From contig NZ_CP150291.1 in NCBI RefSeq assembly GCF_038051985.1, positions 3,286,001 to 3,350,000 of the forward strand: 64,000 nucleotides of DNA, read 5' to 3'. The position numbers and the translations under genes are program-made. Every line of letters begins with the position of its first letter. The stretch's first letter is position 1. The DNA is from Solibacillus sp. FSL H8-0523. Its GTDB lineage: Bacteria > Bacillota > Bacilli > Bacillales_A > Planococcaceae. Positions 10,452 through 19,006 of this stretch are shown here, piece after piece. The notes below the pieces were generated by a model. The model was not told where the DNA came from, searched no databases, and saw only the letters and a list, made by a program, of their open reading frames with translations.

Positions 10452-10480
10452 ACTTTAACACGCTGAAGCAAAGACGTCAA
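10452..10480 (-). promoter_or_regulatory. Sigma-A-type promoter of the met operon
   Basis: On the minus strand TTGACG (10480-10475), a 17-nt spacer and TAAAGT (10457-10452). It is upstream of the riboswitch and starts right after the yusE stop codon. Confidence 0.55.
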
Positions 10481-10783
10481 TTATTTTTTTAATATTTCGT
10501 ACAAATATGGTACGGATTGAAATGCATAGATTTTTTGTTCGATCTCTCCGTTATTCGAAACGATTAAACAAGGCACACTTTCAATTTTTAGCTCATATGC
10601 TAAATCCCCTAAATAGTTGATATTTGCCATACCTAGGGGCAAATCTGGTAGTAATTGCTCAATCACTCCCAAAAATTTCTTGGCCACATCACATGTGCCA
10701 CAAAGCGGTGTATAAATAAAAAATGCACTTTTCCCTTGTTGCTGTATCGTTTGTTCCCATTCTGGTCTTGTCCATTGTTCCAT
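10481..10783 (-). CDS. yusE: Thioredoxin-like protein (YusE-like)
   Basis: About 100 aa with a thioredoxin fold. The CGTC redox motif follows FFIYTPL near residue 28 and a cis-proline segment (ESVPCLIV) lies near 70. The partner is unknown. It sits 13 nt after the Toprim gene in the same order as yusF-yusE of B. subtilis, which is the basis for the symbol. The ATG at 10783 is used; a TTG at 10786 is also open. Confidence 0.75.
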   Translation of the reverse strand: MEQWTRPEWEQTIQQQGKSAFFIYTPLCGTCDVAKKFLGVIEQLLPDLPLGMANINYLGDLAYELKIESVPCLIVSNNGEIEQKIYAFQSVPYLYEILKK

Positions 10784-10796
10784 CAAGATGTCATTC

Positions 10797-11117
10797 CTAT
10801 CTAACTAAAAATTTCGCCTGCTGTAATAAATCACGCAGGATGGCTGTCGGTGTTTTCTCCACTTCGATATATTGTGCAGGAATCGTATATTGCTTGGCTT
10901 CTGGGTACACTCGGTTCATAAGCTTCCGCAATTTTTCACCATTCTTATCCGCATCAAAAAAAGTTACGATTTCATCATGCTCAAAAGCTTCCAATAAATC
11001 AATTAAATCGACTTCGCTAATTGTGCCGTTTGTACAAAGTATCGTTACTTCCTCTGCTAAGATCGGCACTAAACGCAGTTTGTCTGCCCGTCCTTCTACG
11101 ACAAGACATTTTCTCAT
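10797..11117 (-). CDS. yusF: Toprim-domain protein (YusF-like)
   Basis: 106 aa, essentially one Toprim domain as found in primases and RNase M5-like nucleases. The acidic signature is visible: VVEGRADKLRL at the N-terminus (conserved Glu) and FFDADKNGEKLR near residue 60 (DxD). The start at 11117 lies 8 nt after GGAGG. It is probably co-transcribed with yusE. Substrate unknown; an RNA- or DNA-processing role is only a family-based guess. Confidence 0.75.
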   Translation of the reverse strand: MRKCLVVEGRADKLRLVPILAEEVTILCTNGTISEVDLIDLLEAFEHDEIVTFFDADKNGEKLRKLMNRVYPEAKQYTIPAQYIEVEKTPTAILRDLLQQAKFLVR

Positions 11118-11151
11118 GAATGCCACCTCCTATTCAATGAACATAACCAAA

Positions 11152-11188
11152 AAACGCCAAAACCTAAACATCATAGGCTTTGGCGTTT
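11152..11188 (-). terminator. Terminator after gcvH
   Basis: Stem AAACGCCAAA / TTTGGCGTTT with an additional AGCCTA/TAGGTT-type extension, followed by a T run on the minus strand. It separates gcvH from yusF-yusE. Confidence 0.75.
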
Positions 11189-11193
11189 GAATC

Positions 11194-11574
11194 TTATTGC
11201 TCGATTAATGCTGCGTATGCGTCAACAGCCATTAATTCTTCTAGCTCAGCTTCGTCAGAAAGTTCGATTGTAATCATCCACGCTGTTTCGTATGGAGATT
11301 CATTCACGAACTCTGGGCTATCCGATAATTCATCGTTCACAGCTACTACTTTACCTGACACAGGTGCGTAAAGTTCAGAAACTGTTTTTACTGATTCAAC
11401 ACTACCAAATGGTTGATCTTTAGAAATTTCGTCGCCTACTTCTGGTAGCTCAACGAAAACGATGTCGCCTAATTCAGATTGTGCGAAGTCTGTAATACCG
11501 ATTGTTGCTTTGTTACCTTCAATTTTTACCCACTCGTGTTCTTTTGTATAACGTAAGTCTTTAGGTGTGTTCAT
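11194..11574 (-). CDS. gcvH: Glycine cleavage system H protein
   Basis: 126 aa lipoyl carrier of the glycine cleavage complex. In Bacillus, GcvH also serves as the relay for lipoyl transfer to other complexes. The lipoyl-lysine motif is seen in [16 protein letters not shown] near residue 62. The ATG at 11574 follows GGAGG at good spacing; a longer reading from 11604 is unsupported. It is a stand-alone transcript here, without gcvT or gcvP. Confidence 0.95.
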   Translation of the reverse strand: MNTPKDLRYTKEHEWVKIEGNKATIGITDFAQSELGDIVFVELPEVGDEISKDQPFGSVESVKTVSELYAPVSGKVVAVNDELSDSPEFVNESPYETAWMITIELSDEAELEELMAVDAYAALIEQ

Positions 11575-11654
11575 GAGAAAACCTCCAAATAATATGTAGT
11601 ACATTCCACTTCATTTTGCCATAGTTCGTTCGGAAATTCAACGCAATTCGCAGT

Positions 11655-12011
11655 TTATTTCCAAGTTTCTAAGAAGTCAGACTCCTTAAATCCTAATGTT
11701 AATTTTTTACCATCCGTTACAAGTGGTCGTTTGATTAACATGCCATCTGATGCTAAAAGCGATAATTGCTCGTCCTCAGACATTGTTGCTAACTTGTCCT
11801 TTAAACCTAACTCACGGTACTTCACGCCTGATGTGTTAAAGAATTTTTTTAATGGTAAGCCACTTTGTTCATAATATGCTTGTAATTGCTCTTTAGAAGG
11901 CGTTTGCTCCACGATATGGACGCTGTCATACGCGACACCATTGTCGTCTAACCACTTTTGCGCCTTTTTACACGTTGTACATTTCGGATATTGAATAAAT
12001 TGAATTGACAT
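11655..12011 (-). CDS. yusI: ArsC/Spx-family protein (YusI-like)
   Basis: 118 aa with the arsenate-reductase/Spx fold. The CTTC redox motif occurs at KCTTCKKAQKWL near residue 10 and a conserved arginine in LIKRPLVTDG near residue 90. The start at 12011 follows AAAGGGAG; the 53 residues before it in the open frame look non-coding. It lacks arsenic-resistance neighbours, so it is more likely a Spx-like or general redox protein than an arsenate reductase. The neighbourhood matches B. subtilis yusI. Confidence 0.8.
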   Translation of the reverse strand: MSIQFIQYPKCTTCKKAQKWLDDNGVAYDSVHIVEQTPSKEQLQAYYEQSGLPLKKFFNTSGVKYRELGLKDKLATMSEDEQLSLLASDGMLIKRPLVTDGKKLTLGFKESDFLETWK

Positions 12012-12107
12012 TTTTTTGCTCCCTTTGTGTAATGAATTTCCCTTTATTGTAATCGAAATACTTAAACAAATCGAGCAATATTCTATAATAATAAGAAAAG
12101 TGCTAAA

Positions 12108-12278
12108 GCGCCCTCTAAGCCCCGATCGGTCAAAACGCCACATCCATGTGGCATGCCCGAAGTGACTCACATCGTGTGAGCCTCAAGCTTTGTAGGGCCC
12201 GACTAGAAAGTAACGCTTAACCACGCATCTCAAGGCGGGACCTAAAGATGCGAGGGGCTGGCGCTTTAGCCTAGACAC
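12108..12278. repeat. Nested palindromic repeat, long form
   Basis: Outer arms are CTAAAGCGCC near 12108 and GGCGCTTTAG near 12268; inside them AGCCCC pairs with GGGGCT. The core carries further hairpins: GCCACATCCATGTGGC, CTCACATCGTGTGAG, and GCATCT/AGATGC. The same outer arms return at 18947-18999 around a 14-nt core. It probably belongs to a dispersed repeat family and could be transcribed as a structured RNA. Confidence 0.6.
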
Positions 12279-12290
12279 CGAAAAAGAAAA

Positions 12291-12321
12291 AACGAGATGC
12301 AGGGCCCTACATCTCGTTTTA
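12291..12321 (-). terminator. Terminator of fadN-fadA-fadE
   Basis: Stem AAACGAGATG / CATCTCGTTT with a run of T interrupted by one C on the minus strand, just past the fadE stop. Confidence 0.85.
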
Positions 12322-12331
12322 CAGTATCTAA

Positions 12332-14113
12332 TTAAACGACGAATTTTTCAGCTTCGATTAATTTTGCTGAAGCTTCGCGTTTTTTCGGAATTAAATTGTA
12401 TGGGTTGTTACGAGTTAATTTACGTAATGCTGAAAGAATCATACGTGCATCATCGCCTTCTACTGATGCGATTAATGTTTCTTTTGCTTCTTTTTCGATC
12501 TCTGCAAATGCTTCTTGGCAGAAAATTTGTGTGTAAAGAATTTTTTGCGCTGCTTTTTCTTCACCATCACGCGCGATTGCTTTTTGCGTACGGATGACAG
12601 CTGATTCCATTGCGTATAGTTGGTTTGCAATGTTTGCGATGTTTACAAGGATTTCTTGCTCTGCATCTAATTTCGCACCGAAGCGTTGTGCTGCTGCACC
12701 TGCTACAAGTACCGCGATTTTCTTCGCGTTCTTCACTAAATACTTCTCTTGCTCTAATGCTCCTGTACCGATTTCTTCAGGCATTAACATTAATAGCTCG
12801 TTTTGTAACTCTTGTGCCACTTGTAATAGTGGTAACTCACCTTTTAACGCTTTTTTCATGAATGTGCCTGGCACGATCATACGGTTAATTTCGTTTGTTC
12901 CTTCGAAAATACGGTTAATACGAGAGTCGCGGTAAATACGCTCTACTTCGTACTCAGCCATAAAGCCGTAACCACCGTGTAATTGCACAGCTTCGTCAGC
13001 AACGTAATCTAATGTTTCAGAGCCGAATACTTTCGCGATTGAGCACTCGATTGCGTATTCTGCGATGGCACCAGCGATTGCCTTACCGTCTTTTTGTTCT
13101 GCTTCAGATAACTGGTTTAAGCGGTCCTCGAAGTAACCAACTGTACGATAGTTTAATGACTCAGACGCATAAATATGAGACGCCATTGTCGCGATTTTCT
13201 CTTTTGTTAAGTTGAAGTCTGATAGCTTCGTTTTGAATTGTTGACGTTGGTTTGTGTAAGCTACCGCCAGCTCAAATGCACGCTTCGAAGCCCCTACCGT
13301 ACCCACACCTAATTTATAACGACCGATATTTAAGATGTTGAACGCAATCACGTGACCACGGCCAATTTCACCTAATACGTTTTCTACTGGTACTTGTGCA
13401 TCTTCTAAGATTAATGTACGTGTAGAAGATGATTTAATACCCATTTTCTTCTCTTCTGGACCTACAGAAACGCCTGGGAATGAACGCTCAACGATGAAGC
13501 CTGTGAAGTGCTCGCCATCAATTTTCGCGTAAACTACGAATACATCTGCAAAGCCTGCGTTTGTAATCCATTGTTTTTCACCATTTAAGACGTAATGTGT
13601 GCCCGCTTCGTTTAACTTCGCTGTTGTTTTCGCGCCCAGTGCATCTGAACCTGAACCTGGCTCTGTTAATGCATAAGCTGCAATTAATTCACCTGAAGCT
13701 AACTTCGGTAAGTATTGTGTTTTTTGCTCATGGTTACCGAATAATACGATTGGTAAAGAACCAATTCCTACATGTGCACCGTGTGTGATTGAGAAGCCGC
13801 CAGCTGGTGACATTTTTTCAGCGATTAATGCTGAAGAAATTTTGTCTAAGCCAAGACCTTCGTATTCTTCTGGTACGTCAGCTGCTAATAAACCTAGTTC
13901 ACCCGCTTTTTTAAGTAAGCGTACAGAATGCTCGAATTCATGGTGCTCTAAGTTCTCGATTACTGGTACAACTTCTGTTTGCACATAATCTTGTGTCGAT
14001 TGTGCAATCATTTTTTGCTCATCTGTGAAATCCTCTGGCGTAAATACGCGATCGATTTCTACGTCCTCGATTAAGAAGCCGCCGCCTTTAATGATGTTTG
14101 TTGTTTGTTCCAT
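12332..14113 (-). CDS. fadE: Acyl-CoA dehydrogenase
   Basis: 593 aa FAD enzyme for the first step of beta-oxidation, oxidising acyl-CoA to trans-2-enoyl-CoA. The N-terminal ~420 residues are the classical acyl-CoA dehydrogenase fold (YALTEPGSGSDA and HGGYGFMAEYEVERIYRDSR), including the catalytic Glu in FEGTNEINR. The C-terminal ~160-residue extension is typical of the FadE/VLCAD-like branch. The start follows GGAGGAA. Third gene of the fadN-fadA-fadE operon. Confidence 0.95.
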   Translation of the reverse strand: MEQTTNIIKGGGFLIEDVEIDRVFTPEDFTDEQKMIAQSTQDYVQTEVVPVIENLEHHEFEHSVRLLKKAGELGLLAADVPEEYEGLGLDKISSALIAEKMSPAGGFSITHGAHVGIGSLPIVLFGNHEQKTQYLPKLASGELIAAYALTEPGSGSDALGAKTTAKLNEAGTHYVLNGEKQWITNAGFADVFVVYAKIDGEHFTGFIVERSFPGVSVGPEEKKMGIKSSSTRTLILEDAQVPVENVLGEIGRGHVIAFNILNIGRYKLGVGTVGASKRAFELAVAYTNQRQQFKTKLSDFNLTKEKIATMASHIYASESLNYRTVGYFEDRLNQLSEAEQKDGKAIAGAIAEYAIECSIAKVFGSETLDYVADEAVQLHGGYGFMAEYEVERIYRDSRINRIFEGTNEINRMIVPGTFMKKALKGELPLLQVAQELQNELLMLMPEEIGTGALEQEKYLVKNAKKIAVLVAGAAAQRFGAKLDAEQEILVNIANIANQLYAMESAVIRTQKAIARDGEEKAAQKILYTQIFCQEAFAEIEKEAKETLIASVEGDDARMILSALRKLTRNNPYNLIPKKREASAKLIEAEKFVV

Positions 14114-14164
14114 TATGAATTCCTCCCTAGTTTCCCTTTGTGATTAACCCTTTTATTGATTCAC

Positions 14165-15337
14165 TTACAGTACTTCAAACACGCCTGCTGCGCCCATACC
14201 GCCGCCGATACACATTGTTACGACACCGTATTTACCGCCACGACGTTTTAATTCGTTAATTAGCTTGATTGATAGAATGGCACCTGTAGCCCCTAGTGGA
14301 TGCCCTAATGCAATCGCGCCGCCGTTTACGTTTACTTTGTCCATATCAATGCCTAGCTCACGTACAACTTGAATGGATTGTGAAGCAAACGCTTCGTTAA
14401 TTTCCCATAAATCCACTTGGTCTTGTGTAATGCCTGCGATTTCTAACGCTTTTGGTACGGCAACGATTGGACCGATTCCCATTACTTCTGGTGGTACGCC
14501 GCCTACTGCAAAACCTAAGAATTTTGCAAGTGGCTTCATGCCCAGCTTTTCTGCCTCTTCACGGTCCATCACAAGTACTGCTGCTGCACCGTCTGACGTT
14601 TGTGAAGCATTCCCGGCTGTTACTGAACCCTTTACGTTGAATGCTGGGCGTAATTTCGCTAAACCTTCAACCGATGTTCCTGGACGAACGCCTTCATCTG
14701 TATCAAAAATTTTCTTCTTTTCTTTTAATTGATTGTTTTCATCTACATAATATTCGATGACTTCTACTGGTACGATTTCATCTTTGAATTTGCCTTCTTT
14801 AGTTGCTTTTTCAGCTAATTCATGTGAACGTACCGCGAATGCATCTTGATCTTCACGGCTGACGTTGTAGCGATTTGCTACTTCTTCCGCTGTGTGACCC
14901 ATACCGATGTAGTACTGTGGTGCTTCTTCCGCTAATTTCGGATTTAAGCGCACCGTGTTTCCTGTCATCGGAATCATACTCATTGATTCTGTCCCGCCTG
15001 CTACGATTGCTTTCGCATGACCAAGCATAATGCGCTCAGCAGCATAAGCAATTGTTTGTAAGCCTGAAGAACAAAAGCGGTTTACTGTTAAAGCAGGTGT
15101 TGTATCTGGAAGGCCTGCTAACGCACCAACTAAGCGGGCAACGTTCATACCTTGCTCTGCTTCTGGCATTGCACAACCCATAATTAAATCATCAACTGGA
15201 CCTTCATAGCCCGCACGTTTTAACGTTTCTTTTACTACTACTGCACCAAAGTCATCTGGACGAGTGTTCGCAAGTGTTCCTTTTTTTGCTCGACCAATTG
15301 GTGTTCGTGCACCTGCAACGATAACGGCTTCACGCAT
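14165..15337 (-). CDS. fadA: Acetyl-CoA acyltransferase (3-ketoacyl-CoA thiolase)
   Basis: 390 aa thiolase that cleaves 3-ketoacyl-CoA with CoA. The active-site Cys is in [11 protein letters not shown] near residue 88. The GHP motif ([15 protein letters not shown]) near 345 and the C-terminal [13 protein letters not shown] with the second Cys are present. GGGGGAA precedes the ATG. It lies between fadN and fadE in the operon. Confidence 0.96.
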   Translation of the reverse strand: MREAVIVAGARTPIGRAKKGTLANTRPDDFGAVVVKETLKRAGYEGPVDDLIMGCAMPEAEQGMNVARLVGALAGLPDTTPALTVNRFCSSGLQTIAYAAERIMLGHAKAIVAGGTESMSMIPMTGNTVRLNPKLAEEAPQYYIGMGHTAEEVANRYNVSREDQDAFAVRSHELAEKATKEGKFKDEIVPVEVIEYYVDENNQLKEKKKIFDTDEGVRPGTSVEGLAKLRPAFNVKGSVTAGNASQTSDGAAAVLVMDREEAEKLGMKPLAKFLGFAVGGVPPEVMGIGPIVAVPKALEIAGITQDQVDLWEINEAFASQSIQVVRELGIDMDKVNVNGGAIALGHPLGATGAILSIKLINELKRRGGKYGVVTMCIGGGMGAAGVFEVL

Positions 15338-15361
15338 AATGATGTTTCCCCCTTGTAATGG

Positions 15362-15384
15362 GCTAGCAAGTGTTTCTTGCTAGC
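15362..15384. repeat. Perfect hairpin in the fadN-fadA gap
   Basis: GCTAGCAAG and its exact complement CTTGCTAGC are separated by TGTTT. There is no T run, so it is probably not a terminator; it may stabilise or separate the messages of fadN and fadA. Confidence 0.55.
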
Positions 15385-15407
15385 AAAGTATTTTCATGAA
15401 CGCTTCA

Positions 15408-17792
15408 TTAGTTACGTAACGGCTTTCCTTTTACAAGCATGTGCTGCATACGCATTTGTGATTTTTGGTCTGCAACAAGCTCTAGGAAGGCTTGTTTTTC
15501 TAAGTTTAATAAGTACTCTTCAGACACTTCTGTTCCGTATGGTACTTTACCGCCTGCGATGACGTACGCAAGCTTTTTCGCGATTTTTAAGTCATGCTCA
15601 GAAATGTAACCTGAGTCAAACATGCCTTGTGCGCCAAGTAGTAATGTCGCATAACCTGGTGCGCCGACTACTTTTACTTTACCTTTTACCGGTGCTGTAT
15701 AGCCTGCGTTCGCAAGTGATAATGCCGCTTGTTTTGCGTCATAAATTAGGTGATCTGGGTTTACAGAGATCCCGTCTGCGAAGTTTAAGAAGTTGTTTTC
15801 ACGCGCTTCTTCACCTGATGTTGAAACTTTTGCCATCGCAACCGTTTCAAACACTTTGTTGGCAATATTTTGATAGTCGATTTCTACGCCATTCGGTAAG
15901 CCTTTAATGAACTTTTGGTAAAGTCCTAAGTTACCTGCACCACCTGGGATTAAGCCAACACCTACTTCAACAAGCCCCATATACGTCTCCGCAGATGCTT
16001 GGATGTGTGCAGCTGGTAAACATACTTCTGCACCTCCACCTAAAGCCATTTGGAATGGTGCTGCCACAACTGGTTTTGTTGAATACTTAATACGACGCAT
16101 CGCTTGTTGGAATGACTTAATGACGAAATCAAGCTCGAAAATATTATCGTCTTGTGCTTCCATTAAAATCATCGCCAGGTTTGCACCTACGCAGAAATTC
16201 TTGCCTTGGTTACCAATAACAAGCCCTTTGTAGTTTTTCTCTACTTCATCAACTGCAAAGTTAATCATTTGTATGATATCTAAGCCGATTGCATTAGATT
16301 TTGAGTGGAATTCAAGAAGTGCAATGCCGTCACCTAAATCGATTAGGCTTGCCCCTGAATTTGACTTAATGACACCATGTTTTTTCTTGTAGCGTTTTAA
16401 GTCGATCGCTTTTTCGTTCACTGGTACTTTTACGTACTCCGTGCCGTTGTAGTAAGTTAAGTCGCCGTCGATTTCAGAGTAGAACGTTGTCAGCCCTTTT
16501 TCTAAAAGTGCTGTTACAAATGCAGGAATTTCGCGGCCTTCCTCTTTCATTTTAGCAACTGATTTTTCTACGCCGATTGCATCCCACATTTCGAATGGAC
16601 CTTGTGCCCAACCGAAGCCCCATTTCATCGCGTTGTCGATTGCTAAAATGTCGTCTGCGATTTCACCTGTAAGCTGTGCCGAGTAGATTAATGTTGGTGC
16701 GAATGAGTTCCATAATAATTCGCCGACACGATCTTTTGCGTAAATTAACGTTTTTAATTTACCGCCTGGACCTCTTGCTTGCTTGGCCATTTCAAGTGAT
16801 GGTGCTGCTAGTTTTTTAACTGGTTCATATTCAAATGTTGATAGGTTCAGCTCTAAAATCGCTTTGCCTTCTTTTTTAAAGAAGCCTTGGCCTGATTTTG
16901 CGCCTAACCAACCGTTTGTAATCATTTTGTTTAAGATTGGTGATTCATCAAATACTTCTTTTTCCTCGCCTGTTGCATGGTCATAGACATTCTTCGCAAC
17001 ATGTGCGAATGTATCAAGTCCGACAACATCTAGTGTACGGAATGTCGCTGATTTCGGGCGACCGATAATTGGACCTGTTACCGAATCTACCTCACCTACT
17101 GAGTAGTTGCGGGCGATCATTTCGTTCATTGTGACGATTAAACCATACGTACCAATGCGGTTTGCAATGAAGTTTGGTGTATCCTTGGCGATTACTACCC
17201 CTTTACCAAGCACGTCTTCACCGAATTCTTGCATAAACGCTACCACTTCTGGCTTTGTTGTGTTTGATGGAATGACTTCTAGTAATTTTAAATAGCGTGG
17301 CGGGTTGAAGAAGTGTGTGCCAAGGAAATGTGCTTGGAAATCTTCCGAGCGCCCTTCTGCCATCGCGTTAATGCTTACCCCTGAAGTATTCGATGATACG
17401 ATTGAGCCTGGTTTACGAACTGCATCAATCTTTTCGAATAACCCTTTTTTAATGTCTAATTTTTCTACGATAACTTCGATGATCCAATCAACATCTTTTA
17501 ACTTGTCTAAATCATCTTCGAAGTTACCTGGTGTAATTAATGCTAGATTTTTTTTCGCTGAAAGTGGTGCTGGCTTCTGCTTTAATAGCTTTTGCACGGC
17601 CGAATTAACAAAACGATTTTTTACCGCCTTTGCATCAAGTGTTAAACCTTTTGCCTCTTCTTCTTTTGTAAGCTCGTTCGGTGCGATATCTAATAATAAT
17701 GTAGGAATACCGATATTTGCTAAATGTGCTGCAATACCTGAACCCATAACCCCTGAACCTAAAACCGCTACTTTTTGAATTTTGTAAGACAC
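15408..17792 (-). CDS. fadN: 3-hydroxyacyl-CoA dehydrogenase / enoyl-CoA hydratase
   Basis: About 794 aa bifunctional enzyme carrying out the hydration and NAD-dependent oxidation steps of beta-oxidation. The N-terminus has the NAD-binding GSGVMGSGIAAHLA motif, then the hydroxyacyl-CoA dehydrogenase domains (to about 400). A crotonase-type domain fills the C-terminal half (NFCVGANLAM and GGGAEVCLPAAH oxyanion loops). I prefer the GTG at 17792, which has AAGGGGGAA at 8-nt spacing. The ATG at 17828 falls inside the FadR-like operator and is unlikely to be used. First gene of fadN-fadA-fadE. Confidence 0.93.
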   Translation of the reverse strand: MSYKIQKVAVLGSGVMGSGIAAHLANIGIPTLLLDIAPNELTKEEEAKGLTLDAKAVKNRFVNSAVQKLLKQKPAPLSAKKNLALITPGNFEDDLDKLKDVDWIIEVIVEKLDIKKGLFEKIDAVRKPGSIVSSNTSGVSINAMAEGRSEDFQAHFLGTHFFNPPRYLKLLEVIPSNTTKPEVVAFMQEFGEDVLGKGVVIAKDTPNFIANRIGTYGLIVTMNEMIARNYSVGEVDSVTGPIIGRPKSATFRTLDVVGLDTFAHVAKNVYDHATGEEKEVFDESPILNKMITNGWLGAKSGQGFFKKEGKAILELNLSTFEYEPVKKLAAPSLEMAKQARGPGGKLKTLIYAKDRVGELLWNSFAPTLIYSAQLTGEIADDILAIDNAMKWGFGWAQGPFEMWDAIGVEKSVAKMKEEGREIPAFVTALLEKGLTTFYSEIDGDLTYYNGTEYVKVPVNEKAIDLKRYKKKHGVIKSNSGASLIDLGDGIALLEFHSKSNAIGLDIIQMINFAVDEVEKNYKGLVIGNQGKNFCVGANLAMILMEAQDDNIFELDFVIKSFQQAMRRIKYSTKPVVAAPFQMALGGGAEVCLPAAHIQASAETYMGLVEVGVGLIPGGAGNLGLYQKFIKGLPNGVEIDYQNIANKVFETVAMAKVSTSGEEARENNFLNFADGISVNPDHLIYDAKQAALSLANAGYTAPVKGKVKVVGAPGYATLLLGAQGMFDSGYISEHDLKIAKKLAYVIAGGKVPYGTEVSEEYLLNLEKQAFLELVADQKSQMRMQHMLVKGKPLRN

Positions 17793-17813
17793 GAGCACTT
17801 CCCCCTTCTCCCT

Positions 17814-17831
17814 TGAATGAACAGTCATTCA
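17814..17831. promoter_or_regulatory. FadR-type operator of the fad operon
   Basis: Perfect palindrome TGAATGA-acag-TCATTCA, the form bound by the TetR-family FadR (YsiA) of Bacillus, which releases DNA on binding long-chain acyl-CoA. It lies 22-39 nt upstream of the proposed GTG start, so a repressor would block the promoter or early elongation. Identification is by sequence resemblance and context. Confidence 0.8.
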
Positions 17832-17964
17832 TTTTGAAATGAAAAAAAAACTTCAAACAGCTTTTCTGTTCTTAGTGTAGATTATTTTGACAATTTACGC
17901 AATAATTTTCTCACAATTTATAACAAATAAATTATTCTTATATTTTAATTAAAATAGTTGTTCC

Positions 17965-18535
17965 ATATATCAAGAGATTGTTTTAGTAATAAGTTTTGCA
18001 ATTTTATTGGTAGGCTACGGCATGACAGCATTATGGCCACGCGGTACGTGTCCATACTACTGTCTTTAATGCCGCGTGTGAGGCCTGCCGATACAAAATA
18101 TTACTCTCTTTACAAATTCAAGTGCGCAAAATCAAGTCGCTTGCGCTATCGCGAGGCGGCGGATGTTGAAAAATTTTTTCTTATTTCCTTTATCATACTT
18201 TTAATCATAATTTTTTACTTTTATCAAGTTATTCAATTAAGTTTAGTATTTCCTTAATTAAAACTAATCTTTTTAAAGGGAATATTATTTCAATTTAAGT
18301 GTTGAATAATTTTATCAAGAAGGCTCACTTTATACCAAAGTGGCGCGGAGCGAAGGCGGCAGACTCCTGCGGGAACAGCGCGTGCGGAAAATCCATTTTT
18401 TGTGCCGCCGTAAGAGGCACAAAAAATTAGTTGGAGCCGTGCCCGCGGAAAGCGTCCGCCGTAGCGTAGCAGAACGGAACCGCATTATAAGGATCATTTT
18501 ATTTTTATTACTTTGTCATCCGTAACTTCGGAGAT
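17965..18535 (+). repeat. Composite dispersed repeat, copy 1
   Basis: Fills the space between fadN and the thioredoxin-like gene. Module A (18006-18092, 87 bp) is a palindrome with arms ATTGGTAGGC / GCCTGCCGAT. A short GC-rich block follows at about 18120-18172. Module B (18341-18478) runs from GGCGCGGAGCGAAGGCGGC to GCGGAAAGCGTCCGCC and has an internal hairpin TTTTTTGTGCC / GGCACAAAAAA. A tail with ACTTTGTCATCC closes it. The same order recurs at 30.98 and 36.7 kb. No protein-coding signal. Confidence 0.85.
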
Positions 18536-18621
18536 TAATAATAATAATAATATAGAAAGTTTAATTACTTTTCGTAATCGACTCGTTTCGTGTACAATGA
18601 GCTTAAAGGAGCGTGATACAC

Positions 18622-18939
18622 ATGCAAGAAATTACAACAATTGAACAATTTACAGAATTAACAGGGACAGACAAAGCGGTCATCGTTAAGTTCTTCGCTG
18701 GCTGGTGCCCAGATTGCACACGTATGGATATGTTCATCGATCCAATTATCGAAGAGTATAGCCAATATGACTGGTACTCTTTAAACCGTGATAACTTCCC
18801 AGATTTAGCTGAGAAGTATCAAGTAATGGGGATTCCTTCACTATTAATCTTCAAAAACGGTGAAAAATTAGCTCACTTACATAGCGCTAATGCAAAATCA
18901 CCTGCACAAGTAGAAGAATTCTTAAACGCACAAGTTTAA
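18622..18939 (+). CDS. ydbP: Thioredoxin-like protein (YdbP-like)
   Basis: 105 aa thioredoxin-fold protein. The redox motif is CPDC (AGWCPDCTRMD near residue 30), with the cis-proline segment MGIPSLLIF near residue 75. It resembles YdbP of Bacillus in my memory of that sequence; its client is unknown. The ATG at 18622 follows AAAGGAG at 11 nt; a GTG at 18613 is too close to it. A TACAAT -10 element at 18594 lies upstream but its -35 is weak. Confidence 0.8.
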   Translation: MQEITTIEQFTELTGTDKAVIVKFFAGWCPDCTRMDMFIDPIIEEYSQYDWYSLNRDNFPDLAEKYQVMGIPSLLIFKNGEKLAHLHSANAKSPAQVEEFLNAQV

Positions 18940-18946
18940 TCAAAAG

Positions 18947-18999
18947 GTAAAGCGCCCGTTTAGCCCCGAGAAACGTTGGAGGGGCTGGCGCTTTAACCT
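18947..18999. repeat. Nested palindromic repeat, short form
   Basis: GGTAAAGCGCC / GGCGCTTTAACC with inner AGCCCC / GGGGCT around a 14-nt core. It shares its arms with the element at 12108-12278. It lies just after the ydbP stop and may end that transcript although no T run follows. The intron's 3' end is 8 nt further on. Confidence 0.6.
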
Positions 19000-19006
19000 A
19001 GCCGTA

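Noticed and set aside
10723-11190. 155-codon plus-strand frame opposite yusE-yusF
   Set aside because: Runs over two genes and a terminator on the other strand, Ser-rich product and no start signal.
11655-12170. Long start for yusI at 12170
   Set aside because: The extra 53 residues are not family-like and enter the palindromic repeat; a good ribosome site precedes 12011.
18340-18525. Open frame inside composite repeat copy 1
   Set aside because: Arginine-rich translation of the GC-rich palindrome; not kept open in the other copies.
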